Source: JBAZJN01 sp041651295 (GTDB lineage Bacteria; Patescibacteriota; UBA1384; XYA2-FULL-43-10; CAINNR01). From it: DNA of 11,375 nucleotides. Shown piece by piece: positions 1 through 6,261 of the stretch. The stretch lies in contig JBAZJN010000030.1 of assembly GCA_041651295.1 (NCBI GenBank), positions 1-11,375 on the forward strand, in the 5' to 3' direction. Made by a program: the position numbers and the translations under genes. The notes under the pieces were generated by a model that was not told the origin of the DNA, searched no databases, and worked only from the letters and a program-made list of their open reading frames with translations. Every line of letters starts with the position of its first letter. Within the stretch, counting starts at the first letter, position 1.

Positions 1-25
1 AAGCACTTTGGATTGTGCTTTTTTT
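1..25 (+). terminator. Rho-independent terminator of an upstream gene outside the window
   Basis: AAGCAC (1-6) and GTGCTT (15-20) form a perfect 6-bp stem with an 8-nt loop, followed directly by a run of T to position 25. The orientation fits a + strand transcript entering from the left. The gene it serves is not visible. Confidence 0.75.
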
Positions 26-58
26 GAGCATTTTAGTCCATTTAACTAGTTAATGTTA

Positions 59-86
59 TTGATTAGTTGTTACAGGATAGCATAAT
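59..86 (+). promoter_or_regulatory. Sigma-70 type promoter for the 141-431 gene
   Basis: TTGATT (59-64) and CATAAT (81-86) are separated by 16 bp. Transcription would start near 93, giving a leader of about 48 nt before the ATG at 141. The match is good but not perfect. No other promoter-like pair lies between the terminator at 1-25 and this gene. Confidence 0.55.
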
Positions 87-140
87 TCGTGATATTCCGC
101 ACTCAATTTTGAACGGTCTCTCGGTTTCACCTACTGTAAA

Positions 141-431
141 ATGACGGCGCAGACCAGAGCCCAAGCGAAAGCAGCGAAAATCGCTTCGGAGACAAGGGAC
201 ATCGAGCGTATCGGATCGTCGGACCACTCGTCCTGGCAGTATCTACTGCTCGGCAAACCAATCACGTATCTCGGAAAGATCGGGCTTGCGCCGTACAAAA
301 AGATGCCCCGTTTCGGCAAGATGAACGAAATGGTGGGAGAGGACAAGCAGGGCAATCTCTGGCTTATCGAACACGACGGTAAAAACATCACACTGATCAG
401 CCCAATGTTGATCGAGGCTCCAGCCCCCTGA
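141..431 (+). CDS. Small hypothetical protein, 96 aa, unrecognised (unit A)
   Basis: I do not recognise this protein. It is soluble-looking, with no signal peptide or membrane segment. An alanine/arginine-rich N-terminal part (residues 1-20, probably helical) is followed by a segment with several glycine, tryptophan and beta-prone stretches, ending in a proline-rich tail (EAPAP). The ATG at 141 has no clear Shine-Dalgarno sequence, so the start is uncertain. The coding frame is supported by a promoter at 59-86 and a terminator at 459-488 that bracket it exactly. Its base composition is richer in G+C (30 of 60 bases in 241-300) than parts of nrdJ, and it stops with TGA whereas most housekeeping genes here stop with TAA. 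This suggests a foreign or unusually constrained gene. The alternative is a structured RNA with an incidental ORF. Confidence 0.55.
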   Translation: MTAQTRAQAKAAKIASETRDIERIGSSDHSSWQYLLLGKPITYLGKIGLAPYKKMPRFGKMNEMVGEDKQGNLWLIEHDGKNITLISPMLIEAPAP

Positions 432-488
432 CAGCGCGACAAGCTGTCACAGGTCGACACCGCCCGCAACACACAGCGGCGGTTTTTT
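429..488 (+). terminator. Double hairpin and terminator of unit A
   Basis: A first perfect 7-bp hairpin, TGACAGC (429-435) with GCTGTCA (443-449), begins on the TGA stop codon itself. A second hairpin pairs ACCGCC (459-464) with GGCGGT (478-483), extended by GC/GC around a bulged C, and runs into TTTTTT at 483-488. The second hairpin is a standard intrinsic terminator. The first may protect the 3' end. Confidence 0.8.
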
Positions 489-490
489 AT

Positions 491-890
491 TTAAGGGTGA
501 TTTTTTGATTTATAGATACTTAATATATATTCGATCGTTTAAATAATAAGTATTGTTTGGTTATTAAAGATTTTATTAGATTATTCAGACTTTCCATCAC
601 AATTCATCTACTACATCTAGCATCTAGTATATCTAGCAAACACAAATTGTAGAACTAATACATTTTTACTGCTCTCACACAGCGCTAATTTTGGCTGTGG
701 ATAACTCATCTTGGCTTCACGCTCAGCCAAAGTTTGACGGCACAACAACTAGTAGAGGAGAATAGTAGAGACAACAATATACAGCACAAATTAATCTAAT
801 ACTCTCAAATTGACCTAATTGACCTAAACAATTGGGAATTGGACATTTTTTAGAGCAATTAGATTAAATTAGAAATTAGAGATTTGCCCA
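491..890. other. AT-rich intergenic region upstream of nrdR
   Basis: About 400 bp without a credible gene. It holds three copies of ATCTAG (615-620, 622-627, 631-636), a hairpin CACAGC (678-683)/GCTGTG (694-699), and a DnaA box at 696-704. TTGGCT occurs twice (691-696, 711-716), both copies complementary to AGCCAA at 725-730. TTGACCTAA occurs twice in direct 9-bp tandem from 810. A weak promoter for nrdR may lie here, TTGGAC (839-844) with GATTAA (862-867) at 17 bp or TTAAAT (864-869) at 19 bp, but I cannot fix it. I see no tandem NrdR boxes of the usual form. Confidence 0.5.
696..704 (-). promoter_or_regulatory. Perfect DnaA-box 9-mer upstream of the nrd operon
   Basis: TGTGGATAA on the + strand is the reverse complement of the consensus DnaA box TTATCCACA. 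It lies 187 bp upstream of the nrdR start in an AT-rich region. DnaA is known to regulate ribonucleotide reductase genes in some bacteria such as E. coli nrdAB. Only one perfect box is seen, so this may be chance, and it overlaps one arm of the 678-699 hairpin. Confidence 0.4.
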
Positions 891-1340
891 ATGTATTGCA
901 CCCAGTGTAAAAAAGGCGACACTAAGGTCATTGACTCAAGAGACGATGAGAAAACAATCCGCCGCAGACGGGAGTGTTTAAAATGCGGTTTTCGCTTTAC
1001 AACTTATGAAAAAGTTGAAGTTCCGGGAATCCGAGTCGAAAAGCGCGACGGCCGAGTTGAAAATTACGACCGGAGCAAAATCAAAAACGGAATATTAAAA
1101 TCGGTTGAGAAGCGACCTGTCACCGAAGAAATGGTTTGCGATATATTGGATGATATCGAGCACGAGATTGTCATGCTTGGCAAAAAGATAGTGCCAACAA
1201 TCATGATCGGCGAAATTGCATCGCGAAAATTACAAAAGATTGATGACGTAGCATATTTACGATTCGTTTCAGTTTACAGATCTTTTTCATCAGCAAAAAG
1301 TTTTGAAAGTGAAGCGAAAAAAATATTAGGGAGGAAATAA
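891..1340 (+). CDS. nrdR: Transcriptional repressor NrdR
   Basis: NrdR is the nucleotide-sensing repressor of ribonucleotide reductase genes: its ATP-cone domain senses ATP/dATP and a zinc ribbon binds DNA. At 149 aa it has the usual family length. The N-terminal zinc ribbon is complete (C3, C6, C29, C32) and includes the basic stretch RRRRECLKCGFRFTTYE typical of the family. The ATP-cone covers about residues 49-139 and opens with VEKRDGRVENYD. The ATG at 891 gives the canonical N-terminus MYCTQC, although no strong Shine-Dalgarno sequence is visible, so translation may start close to the transcript 5' end. The stop TAA (1338-1340) overlaps the ATG of nrdJ by one base, so the two genes are translationally coupled and probably autoregulated by NrdR. 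No frame or residue anomalies were seen. Confidence 0.97.
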   Translation: MYCTQCKKGDTKVIDSRDDEKTIRRRRECLKCGFRFTTYEKVEVPGIRVEKRDGRVENYDRSKIKNGILKSVEKRPVTEEMVCDILDDIEHEIVMLGKKIVPTIMIGEIASRKLQKIDDVAYLRFVSVYRSFSSAKSFESEAKKILGRK

Positions 1341-3730
1341 TGGTTGAAAAAGTTGAAGAAAAAAAGGGAAGTGTGAGCGCAGTTTTGTTTGACGAGCCGA
1401 AAAAGGAAGAGGTTACTTTGGCCAAAAATGTCGATTTAGAAGATTATGCCGAACCGGCAATTTCCGATAATTCCTATATGGTTTTAGAACGTCGCTATTT
1501 GAAAAAGGATGAAAACGGAAAATCGACAGAAACCCCAAAGGATATGTTCCTCCGTGTCGCTTCAACAATTGCTTCAGCCGATGTTAAGTTTGACAAGAAA
1601 GCTGATGTGGCTGCACTGACGCGGCGGTTTTATTCGATGATTGCCAATTTTGAATTTATGCCAAATTCGCCAACATTAATGAATGCCGGCAGGGAACTCG
1701 GCCAGCTCTCCGCCTGTTTTGTACTTCCGGTCGATGATAACATGGAGGCAATATTTGAATCGGTTAAACACACGGCGCTAATTCACAAGTCTGGCGGCGG
1801 AACCGGATTTTCATTTTCCCGACTTCGACCATCCGGCGACCGGGTTAAAAGCACCTCCGGTGTTTCTTCCGGGCCGATTTCTTTTATGCATGCTTTCGAT
1901 GCGGCAACTGAAACTGTCAAGCAAGGCGGAACACGCCGGGGAGCAAATATGGGTATTCTTCGGGTCGATCACCCCGATATATTGTATTTTATTGATTCCA
2001 AGTTAAAAGAAGGGGAATTAGCCAATTTCAATATTTCCGTCGCCATAACCGATAAGTTTATGGATGCGCTGGACAAAGATGAAGAATACGAATTAATTAA
2101 CCCGAGAGATAAAAAAGTCGCCGGTAAATTAAAAGCCAAAGATGTTTTTGATAAGATCGTCGGCAATGCCTGGCAAAACGGTGAGCCCGGAATTGTGTTT
2201 ATCGACCGATTGAATAAATATAACCCGACTCCGGAAATAGGTGAAATTGAGAGCACCAATCCCTGTGGGGAACAACCGCTATTACCGTACGAGTCATGTA
2301 ACCTCGGGTCCATCAATCTCGGAAAGGTGACTAAAACCGAAGGCGAAAAAACGGCTATTGATTGGAATAAGCTTGAGGCGCTTGTAAACGACTCGACCCA
2401 TTTTCTTGACAACGTCATTGAACTTAATTCCTACCCATTACCGGAGATTGACAAGATGACTAGGGCAAACCGCAAAATAGGACTCGGCGTCATGGGTTTT
2501 GCCGATCTGCTAATTAAATTGAAGATTCCTTATAACAGTGAAAAAGCCGTTAGCCTGGCCAAAAAGATCATGAGATTTGTCGACAATCAGTCAAAAGAGA
2601 TGTCGAGAATTCTAGCCAAAGAGCGCGGGTCATTCCCGAACTTTAAGGGTTCCACATTCGACAAAAAAGGTGAAGAGCCAATCCGCAACGCAACAACAAC
2701 AACCATTGCCCCAACCGGAACAATCTCAATTATTGCCAATGCTTCATCAGGCATTGAGCCGCTTTTTGCGGTTTGTTATCAACGAAATGTTATGGATAAC
2801 GACATTTTGATCGAGGTCCAACCGGATTTTGAAAAAATCGCTAAAGACCTAGGGTTTTATTCAGATGATTTAATGAAGAGAATTGCCGCCGCCGGAAATA
2901 TTCACGATTTTGATGAGATACCGAAAGAGGTGAAAGAGATCTTTATTACCGCACACGATGTCACTCCGGAGCAGCACGTAAACCTACAAGCTGCTTTTCA
3001 GGAATATACGGATAATGCGGTCTCGAAAACGGTTAATTTTCCACATGAGGCAACACGCGAAGATATCTATAACGCCTATATTCTGGCCTACAAAACCGGC
3101 TGCAAAGGCGTAACGGTCTATCGCGACGGTTCCAGAAGCGAGCAAGTGCTGTCAACCGGAAAAACTTCATCTTCGAAGGGCGATGACGCTCCTGAAACTG
3201 AGATCATTTACGAGACGAAAATTAAGCCACGGCCAAGGCCGGAGATTGTCGTCGGCACAACTGAAAAGATCCCGACCGGTCTCGGCGATATGTATATTAC
3301 CATCAATGAGGACGAAGAGGGGATGTGCGAGCTTTTTGTCAGCCATGGTAAATCAGGAGGCGAAGCCAACGCAATGAACGAGGCCATCGGGAGATTAATT
3401 TCAATTGCCCTTCGGTCAAGAGTCGAACCAAAAGTATTATCCAAACATTTAAAGGGTATCCGTGGTTCCAATCCGGTTTGGCAAAATGGTGAATTAATTC
3501 TTTCCTGCCCAGACGCAATCGGAAAGGCTATCGACCGTTATGTCGAACGCTCCAAAAAACTAAATCTCGATTTTGATACCAATATTAATCCGACAGTGGT
3601 CAAAAAACCGCATTCATCGGCTGAGCAAAGCGAACTTTTATCCGAACTTTGTCCGGACTGCGGTGGGCAAATCGAGTATGAGAGCGGTTGTTACGTTTGC
3701 CGCGGCTGCGGATATTCAAAGTGCGGATAA
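1340..3730 (+). CDS. nrdJ: Adenosylcobalamin-dependent (class II) ribonucleoside reductase NrdJ
   Basis: The enzyme reduces ribonucleotides to deoxyribonucleotides using adenosylcobalamin as radical generator, without oxygen or a second subunit. It has 796 aa. By analogy with the Thermotoga maritima enzyme, C309 in NPCGE is the thiyl-radical cysteine, with N307 and E311 beside it, and C126 (LSACFVLP) and C320 (ESCNLGS) form the substrate-reducing pair. The radical and second redox cysteines are 11 residues apart, as expected. Other hallmarks are GGGTGFSFSRLRPSGD and IAPTGTISIIANASSG. The C-terminus carries a TSCPD-type domain (about 641-720) and a zinc-ribbon tail with C771, C774, C784, C787, C790 and C795, the likely shuttle region that thioredoxin re-reduces. 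I see no N-terminal ATP-cone, so activity control may rest on NrdR. The start is fixed by GGGAGG (1329-1334) and a one-base overlap with nrdR. Confidence 0.97.
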   Translation: MVEKVEEKKGSVSAVLFDEPKKEEVTLAKNVDLEDYAEPAISDNSYMVLERRYLKKDENGKSTETPKDMFLRVASTIASADVKFDKKADVAALTRRFYSMIANFEFMPNSPTLMNAGRELGQLSACFVLPVDDNMEAIFESVKHTALIHKSGGGTGFSFSRLRPSGDRVKSTSGVSSGPISFMHAFDAATETVKQGGTRRGANMGILRVDHPDILYFIDSKLKEGELANFNISVAITDKFMDALDKDEEYELINPRDKKVAGKLKAKDVFDKIVGNAWQNGEPGIVFIDRLNKYNPTPEIGEIESTNPCGEQPLLPYESCNLGSINLGKVTKTEGEKTAIDWNKLEALVNDSTHFLDNVIELNSYPLPEIDKMTRANRKIGLGVMGFADLLIKLKIPYNSEKAVSLAKKIMRFVDNQSKEMSRILAKERGSFPNFKGSTFDKKGEEPIRNATTTTIAPTGTISIIANASSGIEPLFAVCYQRNVMDNDILIEVQPDFEKIAKDLGFYSDDLMKRIAAAGNIHDFDEIPKEVKEIFITAHDVTPEQHVNLQAAFQEYTDNAVSKTVNFPHEATREDIYNAYILAYKTGCKGVTVYRDGSRSEQVLSTGKTSSSKGDDAPETEIIYETKIKPRPRPEIVVGTTEKIPTGLGDMYITINEDEEGMCELFVSHGKSGGEANAMNEAIGRLISIALRSRVEPKVLSKHLKGIRGSNPVWQNGELILSCPDAIGKAIDRYVERSKKLNLDFDTNINPTVVKKPHSSAEQSELLSELCPDCGGQIEYESGCYVCRGCGYSKCG

Positions 3731-3745
3731 GTTTAAAAGGATGGA

Positions 3746-4270
3746 ATGGATAATAAAGGATTGATTATCGTATATACCGGAAATGGAAAAGGCAAAACCA
3801 CCGCTGCATTGGGTTTGGCGATAAGATCTGCCGGCTGGGAAAATAAGGTTGCCATAATTCAGTTTATTAAGGGCTACAAGAAAACGGGGGAGTGGAAATT
3901 GATTGAAAGATTGCCCGAGATTGATATATACCAAACTTTAGATGATCAGAGCCGGCATATTGGCAAACCGGAAGATAAGCACCTGGAGGCGGTAAAAAGT
4001 GCGATGAAATTGGCTAGGGTAATCATTAAAAAAAACAATCACAAAGTTGTAATTCTGGACGAAATAAACAATGCAATAGAGCATGGTCTCGTGGAGGAAG
4101 GAGAGATCATGAAACTGATTAAGGAGCGGCCGGTGGAAGTTAGCTTGGTTTTCACCGGCAGAGGAGCACCGGAGTATTTAATCGATCAAGCTGATCTGGT
4201 TACGGAAATGCGCGAGATAAAACATCCGTTTACGAAAAAAATCGGAGCAAAAAAGGGGATTGATTACTAA
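3746..4270 (+). CDS. btuR: Cob(I)alamin adenosyltransferase, CobA/BtuR family
   Basis: This enzyme transfers the 5'-deoxyadenosyl group of ATP to reduced cobalamin, making the adenosylcobalamin that NrdJ needs. It has 174 aa, normal for the CobA/CobO/BtuR family. The P-loop is TGNGKGKTTA (11-20), the Walker B-like acidic pair D105-E106 lies in VVILDEINNA, and the family segment TGRGAPEYLIDQADLVTEM covers 137-155. The ATG at 3746 is preceded by AAAAGG (3735-3740). An ATG at 3741 is in another frame and was not chosen. Only 15 bp separate it from the nrdJ stop, so it is the third gene of the nrd operon, which ties cofactor supply directly to the enzyme. No terminator is seen between its stop and the riboswitch promoter. 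The gene symbol could equally be cobO or cobA. Confidence 0.95.
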   Translation: MDNKGLIIVYTGNGKGKTTAALGLAIRSAGWENKVAIIQFIKGYKKTGEWKLIERLPEIDIYQTLDDQSRHIGKPEDKHLEAVKSAMKLARVIIKKNNHKVVILDEINNAIEHGLVEEGEIMKLIKERPVEVSLVFTGRGAPEYLIDQADLVTEMREIKHPFTKKIGAKKGIDY

Positions 4271-4289
4271 AAAAAATTTCTGTTATAGT
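4260..4289 (+). promoter_or_regulatory. Promoter for the cobalamin-riboswitch transcript
   Basis: TTGATT (4260-4265) overlaps the last codons of the adenosyltransferase gene, and TATAGT (4284-4289) follows after 18 bp. Transcription would begin near 4296, just before the aptamer. The elements are near consensus. Read-through from the nrd operon is also possible. Confidence 0.5.
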
Positions 4290-4318
4290 TTATAAGCACA
4301 TCAACAATTTGAAAATTC

Positions 4319-4411
4319 TTATCTTAGGTAACACGGTCTATTCCGTGGCAGTCCCGCTACTGTGTTTCTGTTCATCTTGAACAGATAAGCCAGAAAACTA
4401 AGGTTAGATAA
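4319..4411 (+). ncRNA. Cobalamin riboswitch aptamer (compact form)
   Basis: This RNA element binds a cobalamin and controls the downstream uptake-type genes. Its core CCCGCTACTGT (4353-4363) matches the conserved Cbl-riboswitch core CCCGCNACTGT. AAGCCAG (4387-4393) begins the B12-box-like segment. The outer stem pairs TTATCT (4319-4324) with AGATAA (4406-4411), CACGG (4332-4336) pairs with CCGTG (4343-4347), and a 7-bp hairpin CTGTTCA (4368-4374)/TGAACAG (4378-4384) sits where larger aptamers carry long peripheral arms. The aptamer is therefore small, about 93 nt. Which corrinoid it prefers cannot be read by eye. The downstream genes fit a B12 response. Confidence 0.9.
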
Positions 4412-4434
4412 AAATCCTTCGGTCGAAAGGTTGA

Positions 4435-4487
4435 GTCCCGATGAACATCGGGACGAAATCCCGAGTTCACCTTTGGTGGACGAGGGA
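4435..4487 (+). repeat. Two adjacent hairpins between riboswitch aptamer and terminator
   Basis: GTCCCGAT (4435-4442) and ATCGGGAC (4447-4454) form a perfect 8-bp hairpin with loop GAAC. Next to it, TCCC (4459-4462) plus GTTCACC (4465-4471) pair with GGTGGAC (4475-4481) plus GGGA (4484-4487), around a symmetric GA/GA internal loop. An alternative hairpin, TCGGGA (4448-4453) with TCCCGA (4459-4464), excludes both. The block may be part of the expression platform or an intergenic palindromic repeat that landed inside it. Confidence 0.65.
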
Positions 4488-4491
4488 CCTT

Positions 4492-4516
4492 GCGGCTTTT
4501 CGATTAGCCGCTTTTT
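4492..4516 (+). terminator. Riboswitch-controlled intrinsic terminator
   Basis: GCGGCT (4492-4497) and AGCCGC (4506-4511) form a 6-bp stem followed by TTTTT (4512-4516), about 115 nt upstream of the DUF4430 gene start. Placed after a cobalamin aptamer, it would end transcription when ligand is bound. This is the usual off-switch logic for B12 uptake genes. Confidence 0.8.
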
Positions 4517-4584
4517 ATTTCCACTTCGAGTGGAAATAACCCTCCGAAATGAGTTTTCGTTTGCGAGGTCGTAGTCCTCGAAAC
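4516..4584 (+). repeat. Two further palindromic hairpins in the leader
   Basis: TATTTCCACT (4516-4525) and AGTGGAAATA (4529-4538) form a perfect 10-bp stem with a TCG loop, starting on the last T of the terminator run. Downstream, GTTT plus CGAGG (4559-4568) pairs with CCTCG plus AAAC (4576-4584) with one bulged G. Neither is followed by a T run. They may be mobile palindromes or a structured 5' untranslated region. Confidence 0.55.
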
Positions 4585-4629
4585 AAATTCGAGTGTGGGA
4601 TGGGTAAATCATTAATAAAAAGGAGAATA

Positions 4630-5256
4630 ATGAAAAAAATATTTAAAAGTTTAACATTTCCGGCAATTTCAATTTTAGTAATCTTGATCATTTACGGCGC
4701 ACTTTCATTGAAAAATCTTGAGAAAACGTCGTTGGCGGCAGGAAAAAATAATTCTCTCGATGATCAAAAAATTGTCCAGTTAGAATCAACACTAAACCAA
4801 TATCAAAACAAGCTAAATGAAGTTATCGCAGCCAATAATGAACTGACGCAGAAGGTATTAACACTCAAAACTTCCGCTCAACCGCAAGTTATTAAGACGA
4901 TACAATCTCAACCGGAAAAAATTATTGAGACACAAACTGTCACTCAGATTGTAAATCATGAAGTTGAGAAAAACGAGGCCACGGTCACAATACAAAATGT
5001 TGGTTCTTATAAAGTCGCGCTTGAATCGGGAGACAACGCTTTTAGCATACTTAAACGCGCAGCGACCGAACACGGATTCCCGCTGACATATGACACTTAC
5101 AGTTTTGGCGTCTTTATTACTGGTATCGGCGGCATTGTTCCCAGTGGAAACCAATTTTGGTCGTTTTATTACAACGGCACTTTCAGCAATGTCGGCGCAT
5201 CCGACCAACCGGTGAAAAAGGGCGACAACACTTTTTGGCAACTATCAACTTTTTAA
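4630..5256 (+). CDS. Membrane-anchored DUF4430 (transcobalamin-like C-terminal) protein
   Basis: Probably a surface-anchored corrinoid-binding or capture protein. It has 208 aa: one N-terminal hydrophobic segment (about 10-27) after a KK-containing start, acting as a signal anchor, then a predicted coiled coil (about 45-80), a polar Q/E/V-rich linker (81-120), and a C-terminal DUF4430 domain (about 130-206). The domain shows ESGDNAFSILKRAATEHG, then FWSFYYNG and VKKGDNTFWQLS near the end. DUF4430 resembles the C-terminal beta domain of intrinsic factor and transcobalamin and is known from bacterial B12-related proteins. The start at 4630 is set by AGGAG (4621-4625). An in-frame ATG at 4549 lies inside the leader hairpin region and lacks a ribosome site. 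The cobalamin riboswitch upstream supports the role, and the next gene follows after 12 bp. Corrinoid binding itself is inference. Confidence 0.85.
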   Translation: MKKIFKSLTFPAISILVILIIYGALSLKNLEKTSLAAGKNNSLDDQKIVQLESTLNQYQNKLNEVIAANNELTQKVLTLKTSAQPQVIKTIQSQPEKIIETQTVTQIVNHEVEKNEATVTIQNVGSYKVALESGDNAFSILKRAATEHGFPLTYDTYSFGVFITGIGGIVPSGNQFWSFYYNGTFSNVGASDQPVKKGDNTFWQLSTF

Positions 5257-5268
5257 TACAGGAGGAGA

Positions 5269-5835
5269 ATGGCTTTGTTTCTAATTTTGCTTGGATCGCT
5301 CTTGCGCATCGCTACCCATTTTCATGATTATGCCCCGCTGGCAGCATTATTTAATTATTTGCCACAGATTCCAAATTTCGCACCAATTGCAGCCCTAGCA
5401 CTGTTTGGCGGAACATACTTATCTAAAAAATATGCTTTGATTGTTCCGATAATCGCAATGTTGATTGCCGACTATTTCATTGGTTTTTATAATCCGATGG
5501 TTTTGGCATCAGTCTATGGCTCATTTATTCTGATCGGACTGATTGGAATCTGGTTGAGGAACAATAAGACACTGCCAAATGTTATCGGCGGAACTCTAAC
5601 AGGTTCGATAATATTTTTTCTGGTTACCAACCTTGCTGTTTGGCTAGCCCCGCAATTTTATTACCCACACACACTGCAGGGTTTAGTTGACTGCTACGTG
5701 ATAGCACTGCCATTTTTCCGTAATACAATCACTGGCGACCTATTTTACGTTGGAGCATTTTTTGGCACAATGGAACTGTCAATCCTTGTTGCTAAGAAAT
5801 ATTCTACAAAAAAACGTGTGTCGGTTTCAATTTAA
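5269..5835 (+). CDS. DUF6580 / ECF S-component-like membrane protein, candidate cobalamin transporter subunit
   Basis: An integral membrane protein of 188 aa with about five or six hydrophobic segments. The features IPNFAPIAALALFGGTYL (about 43-60), IADYFIGFY, VYGSFILIGLIG and the late FFRNTITGDLFYVGAFFG resemble DUF6580, a family related to substrate-binding S components of energy-coupling-factor transporters. It lies 12 bp after the DUF4430 gene with a strong AGGAGG site, in one riboswitch-controlled transcript, so cobalamin or a corrinoid is the most likely substrate. No ECF ATPase or T-component gene is in the window, so the energising module would have to be encoded elsewhere and shared. 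The family call rests on pattern recognition and the substrate on context alone. Confidence 0.75.
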   Translation: MALFLILLGSLLRIATHFHDYAPLAALFNYLPQIPNFAPIAALALFGGTYLSKKYALIVPIIAMLIADYFIGFYNPMVLASVYGSFILIGLIGIWLRNNKTLPNVIGGTLTGSIIFFLVTNLAVWLAPQFYYPHTLQGLVDCYVIALPFFRNTITGDLFYVGAFFGTMELSILVAKKYSTKKRVSVSI

Positions 5836-5841
5836 CTGCTG

Positions 5842-5899
5842 CTGATTTGAGAATGATTTTATGCTATAATCTTTTTTGGAGCAGCTAAAAGTTGCTTCC
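5842..5899 (+). promoter_or_regulatory. Thioredoxin promoter with 5' leader hairpin
   Basis: CTGATT (5842-5847) and TATAAT (5865-5870) are 17 bp apart, and TGC directly before the -10 makes it an extended -10 promoter. The predicted transcript begins near 5877 and opens with a hairpin formed by GGA-GCAGCT (5878-5886) and AGTTGC-TTCC (5890-5899), which could stabilise the mRNA. No terminator is seen after 5835, so read-through from the B12 operon is possible. Confidence 0.65.
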
Positions 5900-5927
5900 A
5901 ATATGATTAAAAACACAAAGGAGTAGA

Positions 5928-6242
5928 GTGTCTGAAAAGAATCTAACGAAAAAAAACTTCGATGAAGTTATAGGGGGAGATAAGCCGGTTTTAGTTGATT
6001 TCCATGCGCCTTGGTGCGGTCCTTGTCAAATGATGGGTCCGGTGGTTGATGAATTGGCAAAGGAAACAAAAGATGTAATCGTCGGTAAAGTGAATATTGA
6101 CGAGGAATCCGAAGTGGCCGAGAAATTTCATGTTATGAGTGTCCCGACATTTTTAATGTTTAAAGAGGGGAAAGTTATAAACCAGATTGTTGGTGCCGTA
6201 TCAAAGGAAATGTTGGTAGAGATGATTGACAAGGTAAAGTAA
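5928..6242 (+). CDS. trxA: Thioredoxin
   Basis: A small cytoplasmic dithiol oxidoreductase that reduces protein disulfides, ribonucleotide reductase among them. At 104 aa it is a single thioredoxin fold of normal length. The active site is WCGPC (29-33), D24 lies in the buried position before it (VLVDFHAPWCGPC), and the cis-proline is P73 in SVPTF. Translation starts at a GTG (5928-5930) behind AAGGAG (5918-5923). No upstream in-frame ATG gives a better thioredoxin N-terminus. It has its own extended -10 promoter, so it is separate from the B12 genes, but closeness to nrdJ suggests it may reduce the C-terminal cysteines of NrdJ. That partnership is inference. It ends only 20 bp before the promoter of the next unit. 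Confidence 0.96.
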   Translation: MSEKNLTKKNFDEVIGGDKPVLVDFHAPWCGPCQMMGPVVDELAKETKDVIVGKVNIDEESEVAEKFHVMSVPTFLMFKEGKVINQIVGAVSKEMLVEMIDKVK

Positions 6243-6261
6243 GCCACCTGACTTGGCTGTA

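Noticed and set aside
131..472. 113-codon frame on the minus strand opposite unit A
   Set aside because: It runs through the terminator region and lacks a promoter or ribosome site on that strand, whereas the + strand frame is bracketed by both signals.
59..490. Integron-type cassettes (attC sites) as carriers of the small-gene units
   Set aside because: I found no GTTRRRY/RYYYAAC pairs flanking the units and no integrase gene in the window.
641..655. NrdR box near ACACAAATTGTAG
   Set aside because: Only half of the palindromic consensus is present and there is no second copy at the usual helical spacing.
560..760. Minus-strand frame of about 45 codons before nrdR
   Set aside because: Short, without a start signal, and made of low-complexity and hairpin sequence. 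No family resemblance.
4549..4629. Upstream start for the DUF4430 gene
   Set aside because: The in-frame ATG at 4549 lies in the riboswitch leader hairpins with no ribosome site. ATG 4630 has AGGAG and gives a proper signal-anchor N-terminus.
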